Assembly (NCBI GenBank): GCA_023664625.1
Contig: JAMPFD010000002.1
Coordinates: 1 to 64,000, forward strand
DNA length: 64,000 nt
Direction of reading: 5' to 3'
Source of the DNA: Bacillota bacterium
GTDB taxonomy: Bacteria > Bacteroidota > Bacteroidia > Bacteroidales > Bacteroidaceae
Positions within the stretch are counted from its first letter, which is position 1; each line of letters opens with the position of its first letter. Below the pieces are notes generated by a model, which was not told the DNA's origin, did not search any database, and saw nothing but the letters and a program-made list of their open reading frames with translations. Below are positions 8,060-16,178 of this stretch, piece after piece. The position numbers and the translations under genes are program-made.

Positions 8060-9289
8060 CTACGGCCTTATCTGCCCATCACCATCTATGAGCCATTTAT
8101 AAGTCGTCATTTCCATCAGTGCCATCGGTCCACGCGGTCCGAGCTTCTGAGTGGATATTCCTATTTCCGCACCGAGTCCGAACTGTGCACCATCGGTGAA
8201 CGATGTCGGCGCATTGACATACACGCACGCCGCGTCAACCTGTCTGCGGAACATCTCTGCCGTTTCCTTGTTTTCCGTCACTATGGCCTCCGAGTGTCCG
8301 GAGCTGTATTTGCGTATATGAGCCAAAGCCTCCTCCAGAGAATCAACAACCTTTATGCTCAGTTTATAGTCCATCCACTCCTTACCGTAAACCGAGGAGT
8401 CATCGTCAGCGCAAAGTATCGCCGAGTTAAGATATGCAGCGGCACGGCTGTCGGCATAGAAATGGACACGCCCCATCATCGGGGAGACAAGTTCTTTCAG
8501 ATCTTCAAGGCGGCTGCCATGAACCAGGAGGCAGTCAAGGGCGTTGCAGACGGAGACACGCCGTGTCTTCGCATTATCCACTATGTTCTTCCCTTTTTCA
8601 AGGTCTCCCTCTTTGTCAAAATAAGTATGTACGACTCCCGCGCCAGTTTCTATTACCGGGACACGTGCATTATCACGGACAAACTCTATAAGTTTCTTTC
8701 CGCCACGTGGAATGCACAGGTCAACATACCCGACGGCATTGAGCATTTCCGCCGTTGCCTCGTGAGTGACAGGCAACATATTGATAATGTCCTGGTTAAC
8801 GCCCTCTGCAGCCAGCACCATTTTTATAAGTGCCACTATTGCAAGATTGGAGTTCTCTGCGTCTTTACCTCCTTTCAGTACGCAGGCATTTCCTGATTTG
8901 AAGCATAGTGAAAATACATCAAAAGAGACATTCGGCCGCGCTTCATAAATCACACCGATGACACCGAAAGGCACGGAAATGCGCCGCAGGAAAAGTCCGT
9001 TTTCCAAGGTTCTTTCGTTGGTTATCTTACCCAACGGGGATTCCAGGCATGCGACATTGCGGATGTCTGCCGCAATACTCTCAAGGCGGCTCTGCGTAAG
9101 CCGCAGGCGGTCGTAGAGAGGATTGTCCGGCTCCATGTGTTCAAGGTCTCGGCAATTGGCATCAAGGAGCACACCGGCATTTGCCACAATAGCATCGGCA
9201 ACGCGGTTGAGAATAGCGTTGCGCCGCTCATCATTTATGCCTGCAATAGAGTAGCTGGCATCTTTTGTTATCTGAAAAATTGGATTCAT
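8060..9289 (-). CDS. proA: Glutamate-5-semialdehyde dehydrogenase (gamma-glutamyl phosphate reductase)
   Basis: Reduces gamma-glutamyl phosphate to glutamate semialdehyde with NADPH, the second step of proline synthesis, in the cytoplasm. The 409-residue frame from ATG 9289 (MNPIFQITKDAS) has the full family length. An ATG at 9331 is also in frame, but its 14 extra residues are not typical. The catalytic cysteine is Cys248 in RVSVCNALDCLL; other family marks are YEARPNVSFDV and the C-terminal FGLGAEIGISTQKLGPRGPM. It lies between proB and argF', all on the same strand, with a small inverted repeat (CCGGCAT...ATGCCGG, 8000-8030) in the gap before argF'. Confidence 0.96.
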   Translation of the reverse strand: MNPIFQITKDASYSIAGINDERRNAILNRVADAIVANAGVLLDANCRDLEHMEPDNPLYDRLRLTQSRLESIAADIRNVACLESPLGKITNERTLENGLFLRRISVPFGVIGVIYEARPNVSFDVFSLCFKSGNACVLKGGKDAENSNLAIVALIKMVLAAEGVNQDIINMLPVTHEATAEMLNAVGYVDLCIPRGGKKLIEFVRDNARVPVIETGAGVVHTYFDKEGDLEKGKNIVDNAKTRRVSVCNALDCLLVHGSRLEDLKELVSPMMGRVHFYADSRAAAYLNSAILCADDDSSVYGKEWMDYKLSIKVVDSLEEALAHIRKYSSGHSEAIVTENKETAEMFRRQVDAACVYVNAPTSFTDGAQFGLGAEIGISTQKLGPRGPMALMEMTTYKWLIDGDGQIRP

Positions 9290-9391
9290 AAGTCTGGCAA
9301 ATGCCTTTTTTTTGTATAAACTAATTTTCAACAGTTACTTAAAAGTCCTGATTAAGAAATCAAAGGGACAGCATGACCTCTGACAAAAGTA

Positions 9392-10162
9392 CTACTTCTT
9401 CGGAATAAACTCCGTATGGACAACCTTTTCAGGACAAGTCAGCACATCGGGAAGAATGTTGTCACGGTTGCCGTTAGCTATCACGACGCGGATGCCTTCT
9501 TCTGCCACGGACTGCGCCGTATGGTACTTTGACTCCATCCCCCCACGTCCTGCAGAGCTTTTGGAACTCCTGATATATTTTTCTATGTTATCGTCCGGGC
9601 GTACGAGACGTATCACCTCAGAAGACGGGTCTGAGGGCTCACCCGTGTATATGCCGTCAATATTTGACAGCAGGACAAGAGTACGTGCGCCGGTCATCTT
9701 GGCAATAAGGCCGGACAGTTCGTCATTATCAGTAAACATAAGTTCTGTAACGCTCACTGTATCATTCTCATTGACAACCGGAATCACTCCATTATCAAGC
9801 ATGACCTCCATACATGCACGCTGATTGTCGTACTGTTCTCCCTCCTCAAAATTCTCTTTCGTTGTAAGCACCTGGCCTATATGAATACCATATTCACGGA
9901 ACAGGTCGTAATAATGATTGATAAGCTTCACCTGTCCTATTGCCGAGTAGAGCTGCCGCTGCTCAACAGAGTCAAGGACATATTCAACCTTCAGTTCACT
10001 GCGGCCGCATGCCACGGCACCTGAAGAGACGAGAATCACCTCATAACGGTGTTCCTTCAACCATGCCATCTGGTCGACAAGAGCTGACAGACGGGTTATG
10101 TCCAGCTTTCCTTTTGCGGTTGTGAGCACATTAGAGCCCACCTTAACAACAATTCTTTCCAC
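9392..10162 (-). CDS. proB: Glutamate 5-kinase, short form without PUA domain
   Basis: Phosphorylates glutamate on its gamma-carboxyl, the first and usually proline-inhibited step of proline synthesis. The amino-acid-kinase fold is complete: KVGSN near the N-terminus, LVSSGAVACG, VVNENDTVS, FTDNDELSGLIA and GRGGMESKYHTA. At 256 residues it lacks the C-terminal PUA domain of the 367-residue Escherichia coli enzyme. The start is GTG at 10162: an in-frame TAA lies two codons upstream and no ATG is available. It is 58 nt after proC and 102 nt before proA in the same orientation, so the three proline genes sit together inside the arginine block. Confidence 0.95.
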   Translation of the reverse strand: MERIVVKVGSNVLTTAKGKLDITRLSALVDQMAWLKEHRYEVILVSSGAVACGRSELKVEYVLDSVEQRQLYSAIGQVKLINHYYDLFREYGIHIGQVLTTKENFEEGEQYDNQRACMEVMLDNGVIPVVNENDTVSVTELMFTDNDELSGLIAKMTGARTLVLLSNIDGIYTGEPSDPSSEVIRLVRPDDNIEKYIRSSKSSAGRGGMESKYHTAQSVAEEGIRVVIANGNRDNILPDVLTCPEKVVHTEFIPKK

Positions 10163-10220
10163 TTTTTATGTATAAGCTAATGCTAACGTAGGGTATTATC
10201 AAAATGTATGGAATGACAGG

Positions 10221-11012
10221 TTATTTCATTCCGGCCTTCAGACAACGCACCACGGCAGAGGTAAGTCCCGCATGGTCAAGTTCGTTGAGTCCCTTTATTG
10301 TCAGTCCGCCAGGAGTGGTAACCTTGTCTATTGCCGCCTCCGGATGGAGTCCTGATTCGCGGAGCACTGTCACTGCCCCCAGCATCGTCTGCTGTGCAAT
10401 CTGCTGTGCATTGGCAGGATACAGTCCGAGTTCTACCCCACCCTGCATCATTGCGTGGAGGAAGCGCATCACATAAGCGATGCCACAACCGGCAAGCATA
10501 TTCCCTGCTGTCAGGGTTTTTACGTCACATACCTGAGCCTTTCCGAGGAGCGAGAAAAGGTTGCTTACCCTCTCCACCGTCTCCGCAGGCACATCATCCG
10601 CAGGTGAAATGAATGTCATGCTCTGCCGGTATTCCGCCGCAATATTCGGCATGGCATAAAGAATCTGTGCCGTACTTCCCGGCAGCATCTCCTTCAGATC
10701 CGCCGGAAGGATATTGGCAGCAACAGAAACAAGGATTTTTCCATCAAGACTTCCCGATTCCAAGATCCCGTCAATGACAGTCTTCACCATCCATGGCTTG
10801 ACGGCAAGCACCACGATATCTGCTGATGCCACTGCTGCCGCATTGTCAAGCGTGCAGCTGAATTCTGAGAATTCGGCTGCTATTCTGTCAAGGGATTTCT
10901 GCGTATAAGCAGTAACCGTTATGTCAAGCTTCTCTCCGTTACGCTTTGCCCTCGCCCATCCTTTGGCAAGGGCGCCACCCATATTGCCGGCACCTATTAC
11001 AGAAATTCTCAT
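10221..11012 (-). CDS. proC: Pyrroline-5-carboxylate reductase
   Basis: Last step of proline synthesis: reduces pyrroline-5-carboxylate with NAD(P)H. The Rossmann start is MRISVIGAGNMGGALAKG; further marks are VLAVKPWMV, YAMPNIAAEY (the substrate-side MPN motif) and the C-terminal TTPGGLTIKGLNELD. Length 263 residues, as usual. The ATG overlaps the argD stop as ATGA (11009-11012), so the two are translationally coupled. Such pairing of argD with proC fits a locus that handles both ornithine and proline, whose pathways meet at glutamate semialdehyde. Confidence 0.96.
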   Translation of the reverse strand: MRISVIGAGNMGGALAKGWARAKRNGEKLDITVTAYTQKSLDRIAAEFSEFSCTLDNAAAVASADIVVLAVKPWMVKTVIDGILESGSLDGKILVSVAANILPADLKEMLPGSTAQILYAMPNIAAEYRQSMTFISPADDVPAETVERVSNLFSLLGKAQVCDVKTLTAGNMLAGCGIAYVMRFLHAMMQGGVELGLYPANAQQIAQQTMLGAVTVLRESGLHPEAAIDKVTTPGGLTIKGLNELDHAGLTSAVVRCLKAGMK

Positions 11013-12154
11013 AACACAGCTTTAAGACGTTCCAGAAAATCGTCAGCATCCTTCTGCGTAATGCACAAAGGAGGCAACAGACGTATGACATTTGTTCCCG
11101 AGCAGCCGGTAAAGCAATGCTGTTCCTTTACCAACCTGGTGCGAGGCTCCTTGTAAGGAATGTCAAGTTCGATACCTATCATCAGGCCGCAACCGCGGAC
11201 ATCAGCAATATGCGGGTACTCTGCCTGCATTTCTTTAAGACGTTCCATTATATGGCAGCCCACCCGTTCCGCATTTTCCATAAGCTTTTCCTGCTCCATT
11301 ACGTCAAGGACGGCAATGGCACCTGCACAGGCGAGATGATTTCCTCCAAAGGTTGTGCCGAGCTGACCGTAGACAGGCTTGAACTTCGGAGATATCAACA
11401 CTCCTCCCATCGGGAAGCCGTTGCATATACCCTTAGCAACAGTTATTATGTCAGGAGCGTCTTCCGGACTGTCCATAAGCCACTGATGGGCAAAGAACTT
11501 GCCTGAGCGTCCGTATCCGCACTGTATCTCATCGCAGATAAGTACTGTATCGTATTTTGCGCAGAGCTTGCGAAGTCCCGCATAAAAATCCTTTGTCGCC
11601 ATGCGGATGCCTCCTACGCCCTGTATGCACTCTATAATAACGGCACAGACATCTCCCTTCGCCAGCTCACGCTCCCAAGCGTCAAGCTCGTTCATTGGGA
11701 GATAAGTGACATGCCCGTTTGCATTTATCGGTGCAATGATTTTCGGATTATTTGTAGCCTCAACAGCAAGAGATGTTCTGCCGTGAAAGGCTTTTTCAAG
11801 GGAAAGCACGCGTGTTCTCCCATTGTAGAATGAAGCAAGCTTCAGCGCATTCTCGTTAGCTTCCGCACCGGAGTTTATGAGAAAGAGTTGATAGTCTTCA
11901 TATCCACATGCCTCGCCAAGACGTTTTGCAAGCTTTTTCTGCAAAGGGTTCTGTACGGAATTTGAGTAAAAACCAAGTTTGGCGGCCTGATTTGCCACAG
12001 CTTCCACATAATGAGGATGGGCATGGCCTATGGAAATGACGGCATGACCGCCGTAAAGGTCCAGGTACTCCTCGCCTTTATCATCCCACACCCGGCATCC
12101 CTTGCCTTTTTCTATCGCTATATCGAAAAGAGGATAAACGTCAAATAGTATCAT
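11009..12154 (-). CDS. argD: Acylornithine aminotransferase
   Basis: PLP enzyme that transaminates the N-acylglutamate semialdehyde to N-acylornithine. Class-III aminotransferase marks: GGHAVISIGHAHP, FINSGAEANENALKLA (as LINSGAEAN), AFHGRTSLAVEAT, ICDEIQCGYGRSG and the PLP-lysine segment VAKGICNGFPMGG. 381 residues is normal. In Bacteroidetes the substrate may be succinylated rather than acetylated, depending on the pathway's acyl group. It follows argC after 131 nt that contain a possible terminator or attenuator hairpin, and it overlaps proC by four bases. Confidence 0.95.
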   Translation of the reverse strand: MILFDVYPLFDIAIEKGKGCRVWDDKGEEYLDLYGGHAVISIGHAHPHYVEAVANQAAKLGFYSNSVQNPLQKKLAKRLGEACGYEDYQLFLINSGAEANENALKLASFYNGRTRVLSLEKAFHGRTSLAVEATNNPKIIAPINANGHVTYLPMNELDAWERELAKGDVCAVIIECIQGVGGIRMATKDFYAGLRKLCAKYDTVLICDEIQCGYGRSGKFFAHQWLMDSPEDAPDIITVAKGICNGFPMGGVLISPKFKPVYGQLGTTFGGNHLACAGAIAVLDVMEQEKLMENAERVGCHIMERLKEMQAEYPHIADVRGCGLMIGIELDIPYKEPRTRLVKEQHCFTGCSGTNVIRLLPPLCITQKDADDFLERLKAVL

Positions 12155-12248
12155 GATATGGTATTTTTACAGATTACAAGCCCTGTCTTCACGGGCATTT
12201 CCGGTTAAATATTATAACTTCGGGATATAATGGGACATACATAGCAAA

Positions 12249-12275
12249 AGGCAGGATAGTAGCCCCACCCTGCCT
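12249..12275 (-). terminator. Hairpin between argC and argD
   Basis: Inverted repeat AGGCAGG (12249-12255) and CCTGCCT (12269-12275). On the minus strand the second arm is followed by TTTTGC. It stands in the 131-nt gap after argC and could reduce read-through into argD or act as a processing hairpin. Confidence 0.5.
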
Positions 12276-12285
12276 ATATAGTCCA

Positions 12286-13305
12286 TCAGAAAGCAGAGGC
12301 CTTCAGATTGAGTCCTGCCCGTTCGTCACATCCGAACATGATGTTCATATTCTGCACAGCCTGTCCCACAGCACCCTTGAGCAAGTTGTCTATCACTGAG
12401 GTTATAACAACCTTCCTGCCAAAGACATCAACATGGACTACAGCCTTGTTGGTATTTATAACCTGTTTCAAGTCAGGAGCCTTGTCCGAATAATGAGTAA
12501 AAGCACAATTCCTGAAGAATTCCTTATACATTGCCACGATGTCCTCAGGTTCAACAGCATCGTCAAGAGTGACGACCTCAGTACAGAATATACCGCGCGC
12601 AAAGTCTCCGCGGTACGGAATAAAGTCTATCGTTATGCCGGCTGTACAGAAGCCTTCGTCAAGAGTGTCAACAATCTTTGGCGCAGAGTCAGGACGCAGG
12701 TCGTTAAGCGTCTGACAAATCTCATGCAGATGCTGATGAGTGAAAAGCTTATATACGGAGAAATTATTGTTGCGCCAGGAAAAATGGGTCGTTGCGCCAG
12801 GTTTCTGACCAGCTCCGGTAGAACCTGTTATGGCATTGATGCTTACATCATGTGTGAGCAATCCTGCCTTGGCAAGTGGTAGAAGGCCTTCCTGAATACA
12901 CGTTGCGAAGCATCCCGGGTTGGCAAGATGGCGGCAAGCTGCTATTTCTTCACGATAAAGTTCCGGGAGACCATATACATAATCATGGTCACCTTTTATA
13001 CGGAAGTCCTGTGCAAGGTCAATTATTCTGACGCTTTCCGGAAGGGAATGTTCTTTCAGAAATGCCGCACTCTTTCCGTGACCGAAGCAGAAGAACACTA
13101 CATCCACCTTGTCAAACGGCATTTCTGACGTGAACACAAGATCCGTGTCCCCCAAAAGTCCCTCATGGACATCGTACACTTTGTTGCCGGCGTTTGACTC
13201 CGAATTAGCAAATACAAGTTCCACCTCCGGGTGGTTAAGCAAGATGCGGATAAGTTCACCTCCGGTATAACCTGCCGCGCCGAGAACACCTACCTTTATC
13301 ATCAT
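12286..13305 (-). CDS. argC: N-acyl-gamma-glutamyl-phosphate reductase
   Basis: NADPH-dependent reduction of N-acylglutamyl phosphate, the third step of arginine synthesis. Rossmann motif GVLGAAGYTGGELIR at the N-terminus, catalytic Cys132 in NPGCFATCIQEG, and GSTGAGQKPG plus HQHLHEICQ in the substrate domain. 339 residues, typical. There are two adjacent ATG codons (13305 and 13302). The start codon lies only about 20 nt from the 3' end of a tRNA-Pro gene on the same strand, so the message probably begins with, or is cut from, that tRNA. Confidence 0.96.
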   Translation of the reverse strand: MMIKVGVLGAAGYTGGELIRILLNHPEVELVFANSESNAGNKVYDVHEGLLGDTDLVFTSEMPFDKVDVVFFCFGHGKSAAFLKEHSLPESVRIIDLAQDFRIKGDHDYVYGLPELYREEIAACRHLANPGCFATCIQEGLLPLAKAGLLTHDVSINAITGSTGAGQKPGATTHFSWRNNNFSVYKLFTHQHLHEICQTLNDLRPDSAPKIVDTLDEGFCTAGITIDFIPYRGDFARGIFCTEVVTLDDAVEPEDIVAMYKEFFRNCAFTHYSDKAPDLKQVINTNKAVVHVDVFGRKVVITSVIDNLLKGAVGQAVQNMNIMFGCDERAGLNLKASAF

Positions 13306-13324
13306 TATGAAATATTACAAAAAG

Positions 13325-13398
13325 TCGGGGTGACCAGACTCGAACTGGCGACCACACGCCCCCCAGACGCGTACGCTAACCAACTGCGCCACACCCCG
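13325..13398 (-). tRNA. tRNA-Pro (anticodon GGG)
   Basis: Read on the minus strand the sequence folds into a full cloverleaf: acceptor CGGGGTG/CACCCCG with A73, U8, D stem GCGC/GCGT, anticodon arm CGCGT-CTGGGGG-GCGTG with anticodon GGG, and T arm GCCAG-TTCGAGT-CTGGT. The CCA end is not encoded. It lies between argG and argC on the same strand. A short T-run follows directly. Confidence 0.95.
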
Positions 13399-13486
13399 AA
13401 AAAGAGAAGAAAGTACAAACAGCCACATCCAATGGAGGGTAAACAAAATATGATTTTGAATGGAATGTCGGTACTCCAGGTCATTC

Positions 13487-14689
13487 TTAACGCTCCTCGT
13501 CAGGATGCGCAAGGTAGTAAGCACGAAGTGCTGTTGATGTCACCTTGATGAATCCTTTCGCATCTTCCGAAGACCACGCCTTTGCTGTCTCACCATATTC
13601 TCCGAGCTTGTTCTTTACAAGGTCGTTCGGCGATTCCGCACCGACAGTCTGGAAGCCAAGCGGGCGGAGTTCAAGTGTAACCTCTCCCGTCACATTACGC
13701 TGTGAAGAAGTGAGCATCGCCTCTATGTCCGGCATCACAGGCTCCAGATATTGTGACTCGTGGAGGAACATTCCGTACCAGTTGGAGACCTGATCCTTCC
13801 AGTATTGCTGCCACTTTGAGAGCGTATACTTCTCAAGGAAGCGGTGTGCACCTATAATGAGCATCGGGGCTGCGGCCTCAAAACCCACACGTCCCTTGAT
13901 GCCTATGATAGTGTCACCGACGTGACAGTCACGTCCGATACCGTATGCCGCACCGATTTCCTCGACAGCCTGAATGGCGGCAATCTTATCTTCATATTTC
14001 TGTCCGTTTACGGAACAGAGCTCACCTTTCTCAAAACCAAGCTTGAGTATCTCAGGGCCTTCCTTTGTCACATGCTTAAGGTAAGCCTCCTCCGGGAGCC
14101 CCAGGGCGGAGTCAAGTATCTCTCCTCCACAGATGGAGGTGCCCCAGATGCCGACATTATACGAATATTTAAGCTTTGTAAAGTCAGCAAAATAGCCATT
14201 CTTGTTAAGATAGTCCACTTCCTCCTGACGTGAAAGATTTCGGTCACGGGTAAGAGTGATAATCTCAATGCCAGGGGCTTTCACAAGGAAAGTCATGTCA
14301 AAGCGTATCTGATCATTGCCTGCGCCGGTAGAACCGTGAGCAATGGCATCCGCGCCGATTTCCTTGGCATAGCGAGCGATGGCAAGTGCCTGGAAGATGC
14401 GTTCCGAACTGACAGATATAGGATAACAGTTGTTACGGAGGACATTGCCGTACACCATGTATTTCAATGACTTCTCGTAATATTCCCGGGTGACATCAAG
14501 CGTGACATACTTCACTGCACCGAGCTTATAGGCATTTTCTTCGTTGGCCTTCAGCTGTTCCTCTGAGAAGCCGCCCGTATTGGCACACGCGGCATAGACC
14601 TCACAGTCCATCTCCTTTGTGAGATACATCACATTATAACTTGTATCAAGGCCACCGGAAAAGGCAACCACAACTTTTTTCTTTGCCAT
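13487..14689 (-). CDS. argG: Argininosuccinate synthase
   Basis: Joins citrulline and aspartate with ATP to give argininosuccinate. The N-type ATP pyrophosphatase P-loop is at residues 9-17 (AFSGGLDTS); further marks are ANTGGFSEEQL, HGSTGAGNDQIRFD and VGIWGTSICGG. 400 residues. In this pathway variant the deacylation must happen before this step, but no deacylase is in the window. It follows the acyltransferase gene by 41 nt and is separated from argC by the tRNA-Pro gene. Confidence 0.96.
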   Translation of the reverse strand: MAKKKVVVAFSGGLDTSYNVMYLTKEMDCEVYAACANTGGFSEEQLKANEENAYKLGAVKYVTLDVTREYYEKSLKYMVYGNVLRNNCYPISVSSERIFQALAIARYAKEIGADAIAHGSTGAGNDQIRFDMTFLVKAPGIEIITLTRDRNLSRQEEVDYLNKNGYFADFTKLKYSYNVGIWGTSICGGEILDSALGLPEEAYLKHVTKEGPEILKLGFEKGELCSVNGQKYEDKIAAIQAVEEIGAAYGIGRDCHVGDTIIGIKGRVGFEAAAPMLIIGAHRFLEKYTLSKWQQYWKDQVSNWYGMFLHESQYLEPVMPDIEAMLTSSQRNVTGEVTLELRPLGFQTVGAESPNDLVKNKLGEYGETAKAWSSEDAKGFIKVTSTALRAYYLAHPDEER

Positions 14690-14730
14690 AATATCTGTTT
14701 CCTTTCTTCTTATTCCCTGAAAGCCTGCCC

Positions 14731-15342
14731 TTAGAACGGGATACCTCTCAGCGTAAGAGTCTTTATCACATCCTGGAAGACTTCTATCGGAGTCGGTTCT
14801 CCCGTATGCTTCTCAGGGTCATAGAGCATTCCCGTACATATGCAGAACTTACGGTTCTTTGCCGTCAGGATGTCATGGTTTGTACAACCCTCGCATCCTC
14901 TCCAGAAAGCGTCATCGTCAGTCAACTGACTGAAACTGACCGGCACATAACCAAGCTGAGTGTTCATTTTCATTACTGCATCACCGCTTGTCAGGGAGAA
15001 TATCTTCGCATGCGGCCATCTTACACGCGCAAGAGTGAACGTATAGTCCTTGATGCGCTTGGCTATTCCGAGACCGAGGTAATCAAAATGGACTATCAGT
15101 CCGGATGTGGTCACATAGGATTTGTTACCCCATGTCTCTATGTAGCTGAACCCTGCAAACTTATCGCCGCAAAGAGCAAGAATAGCTTTGCCTTCCCTCA
15201 TCTTCGTAGCGACATACTCATGTGTACGCTCTGCGATACCGGTGCCACGCTTTCTCGCAGCGATACGTATTGTGTCAAGAATCGTGTCGACATATTTCTC
15301 ATCGCCGGCATCAGCAACTTTTATTGTTATCTCTTCTTGCAT
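14731..15342 (-). CDS. GNAT acyltransferase, likely the N-acylglutamate synthase of the arginine pathway
   Basis: A 203-residue protein with a GNAT-like core: TSGLIVHFDYLGLGIAKRIK fits the acyl-CoA loop (G-L-G-I-A) at about residues 80-100. It has a cysteine/histidine-rich patch near residues 150-165 (CEGCTNHD) and CICTGM further on. It sits between argR and argG, with a 1-nt gap to argR. No ArgA or ArgJ is seen here, and this position in Bacteroides is held by a protein that genetic screens, as I recall, tied to arginine synthesis as the N-acyl(succinyl)glutamate synthase. The catalytic assignment is therefore from family and context, not from an active-site motif. Confidence 0.7.
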   Translation of the reverse strand: MQEEITIKVADAGDEKYVDTILDTIRIAARKRGTGIAERTHEYVATKMREGKAILALCGDKFAGFSYIETWGNKSYVTTSGLIVHFDYLGLGIAKRIKDYTFTLARVRWPHAKIFSLTSGDAVMKMNTQLGYVPVSFSQLTDDDAFWRGCEGCTNHDILTAKNRKFCICTGMLYDPEKHTGEPTPIEVFQDVIKTLTLRGIPF

Positions 15343-15343
15343 C

Positions 15344-15820
15344 TTATTGTATATCCGGTATTATATATGACAGTGCATGGGTAGCGTCTTCAGGAGTCGC
15401 ATCAGGAGCAAGCACCACAAAGATCGTGTCATCCCCCGCTATTGTCCCAAGCACAGAGTCAAGCCGTGCGTTGTCTATGTTGTAAGCAATACTCGAAGCG
15501 TATCCCGGGCGTGTCCTTATGACCCCCATGTTCCCTGAAAATTTCACGGAAAGGAAGCCTGACGTCATCAGCATTTCACGTGCAGTCATAGGCTTCTGTA
15601 CACGTTTGTACATGGTCTCCGTAGGGAGTACATACATATACCTTCCGTCTGCCATGGCCGCCTTGGCGACTTTCAGCTGCTTCATGTCGCGGGACAGTGT
15701 CGCCTGCGTGATATGGATTCCTTCCTTACGCAAAGCGCGGAGCACCTCGTCCTGAGAGCACAGTTCCCGCGAAGAGAACAGTTTCCTCAATATATCAAGA
15801 CGATTCTTTTTCAGTCCCAT
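15344..15820 (-). CDS. argR: Arginine repressor
   Basis: Arginine-responsive hexameric DNA-binding repressor. The N-terminal winged helix spans about residues 1-70 (ELCSQDEVLRALRKEGIHIT, then QATLSRDMKQLKV, the recognition helix), and the C-terminal arginine-binding/oligomer domain includes SIAYNIDNARLDSVLGTIAG followed by DDTIFVV. 158 residues, typical. First gene of the block; two ARG-box-like sites flank its -7 element, so it probably controls itself and the genes behind it. Confidence 0.95.
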   Translation of the reverse strand: MGLKKNRLDILRKLFSSRELCSQDEVLRALRKEGIHITQATLSRDMKQLKVAKAAMADGRYMYVLPTETMYKRVQKPMTAREMLMTSGFLSVKFSGNMGVIRTRPGYASSIAYNIDNARLDSVLGTIAGDDTIFVVLAPDATPEDATHALSYIIPDIQ

Positions 15821-15821
15821 T

Positions 15822-15877
15822 TTGCATATTTATGTAATCCGAGTGCAAAATTACACATATTTATGCAAATATCCAAA
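15822..15877 (-). promoter_or_regulatory. argR promoter with two ARG-box-like operators
   Basis: Minus-strand promoter: TTTG (15874-15877), 20-nt spacer, TAATTTTG (15846-15853). Two similar sites are present: TTGCATATTTATGTAA (15822-15837), ending 2 nt from the start codon, and CACATATTTATGCAAA (15854-15869), inside the spacer. Both share CATATTTATG with TGCA-like ends, as expected for ArgR half-site pairs. Their centres are 32 bp apart, about three helical turns. Confidence 0.7.
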
Positions 15878-16178
15878 CGTTTCTCTGCATTTTTTACCGA
15901 AAACATGCAAAAATCTTTATTTCTTGCACAAACGGGGCCAAGCGTGCACCATTCCTGCTGTTTTAAAGTCCCGGTGCCACTCATTTGCTCTGCCATGAAA
16001 ACAGACGGTGCAGAGCGGCTTCAGACTATCAACCGGAAGCCTGTGACATACGCCGACAAATATGTACGGGCGTCTGAAACAAATAACCTGAAACATGAAA
16101 CCAGAAACCAGCCAATATGTATGGAATATCTGACAACAAAGGCATCCCACACCGAATCCAACGGCCCAAGACCTTATC

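Noticed and set aside
8024..8896. Long plus-strand open frame opposite proA
   Set aside because: It is the mirror frame of a gene with clear catalytic motifs; no family pattern, low plausibility composition.
12155..12285. Separate promoter for argD
   Set aside because: I found no TAnnTTTG with a matching -33 element in the gap, only a hairpin.
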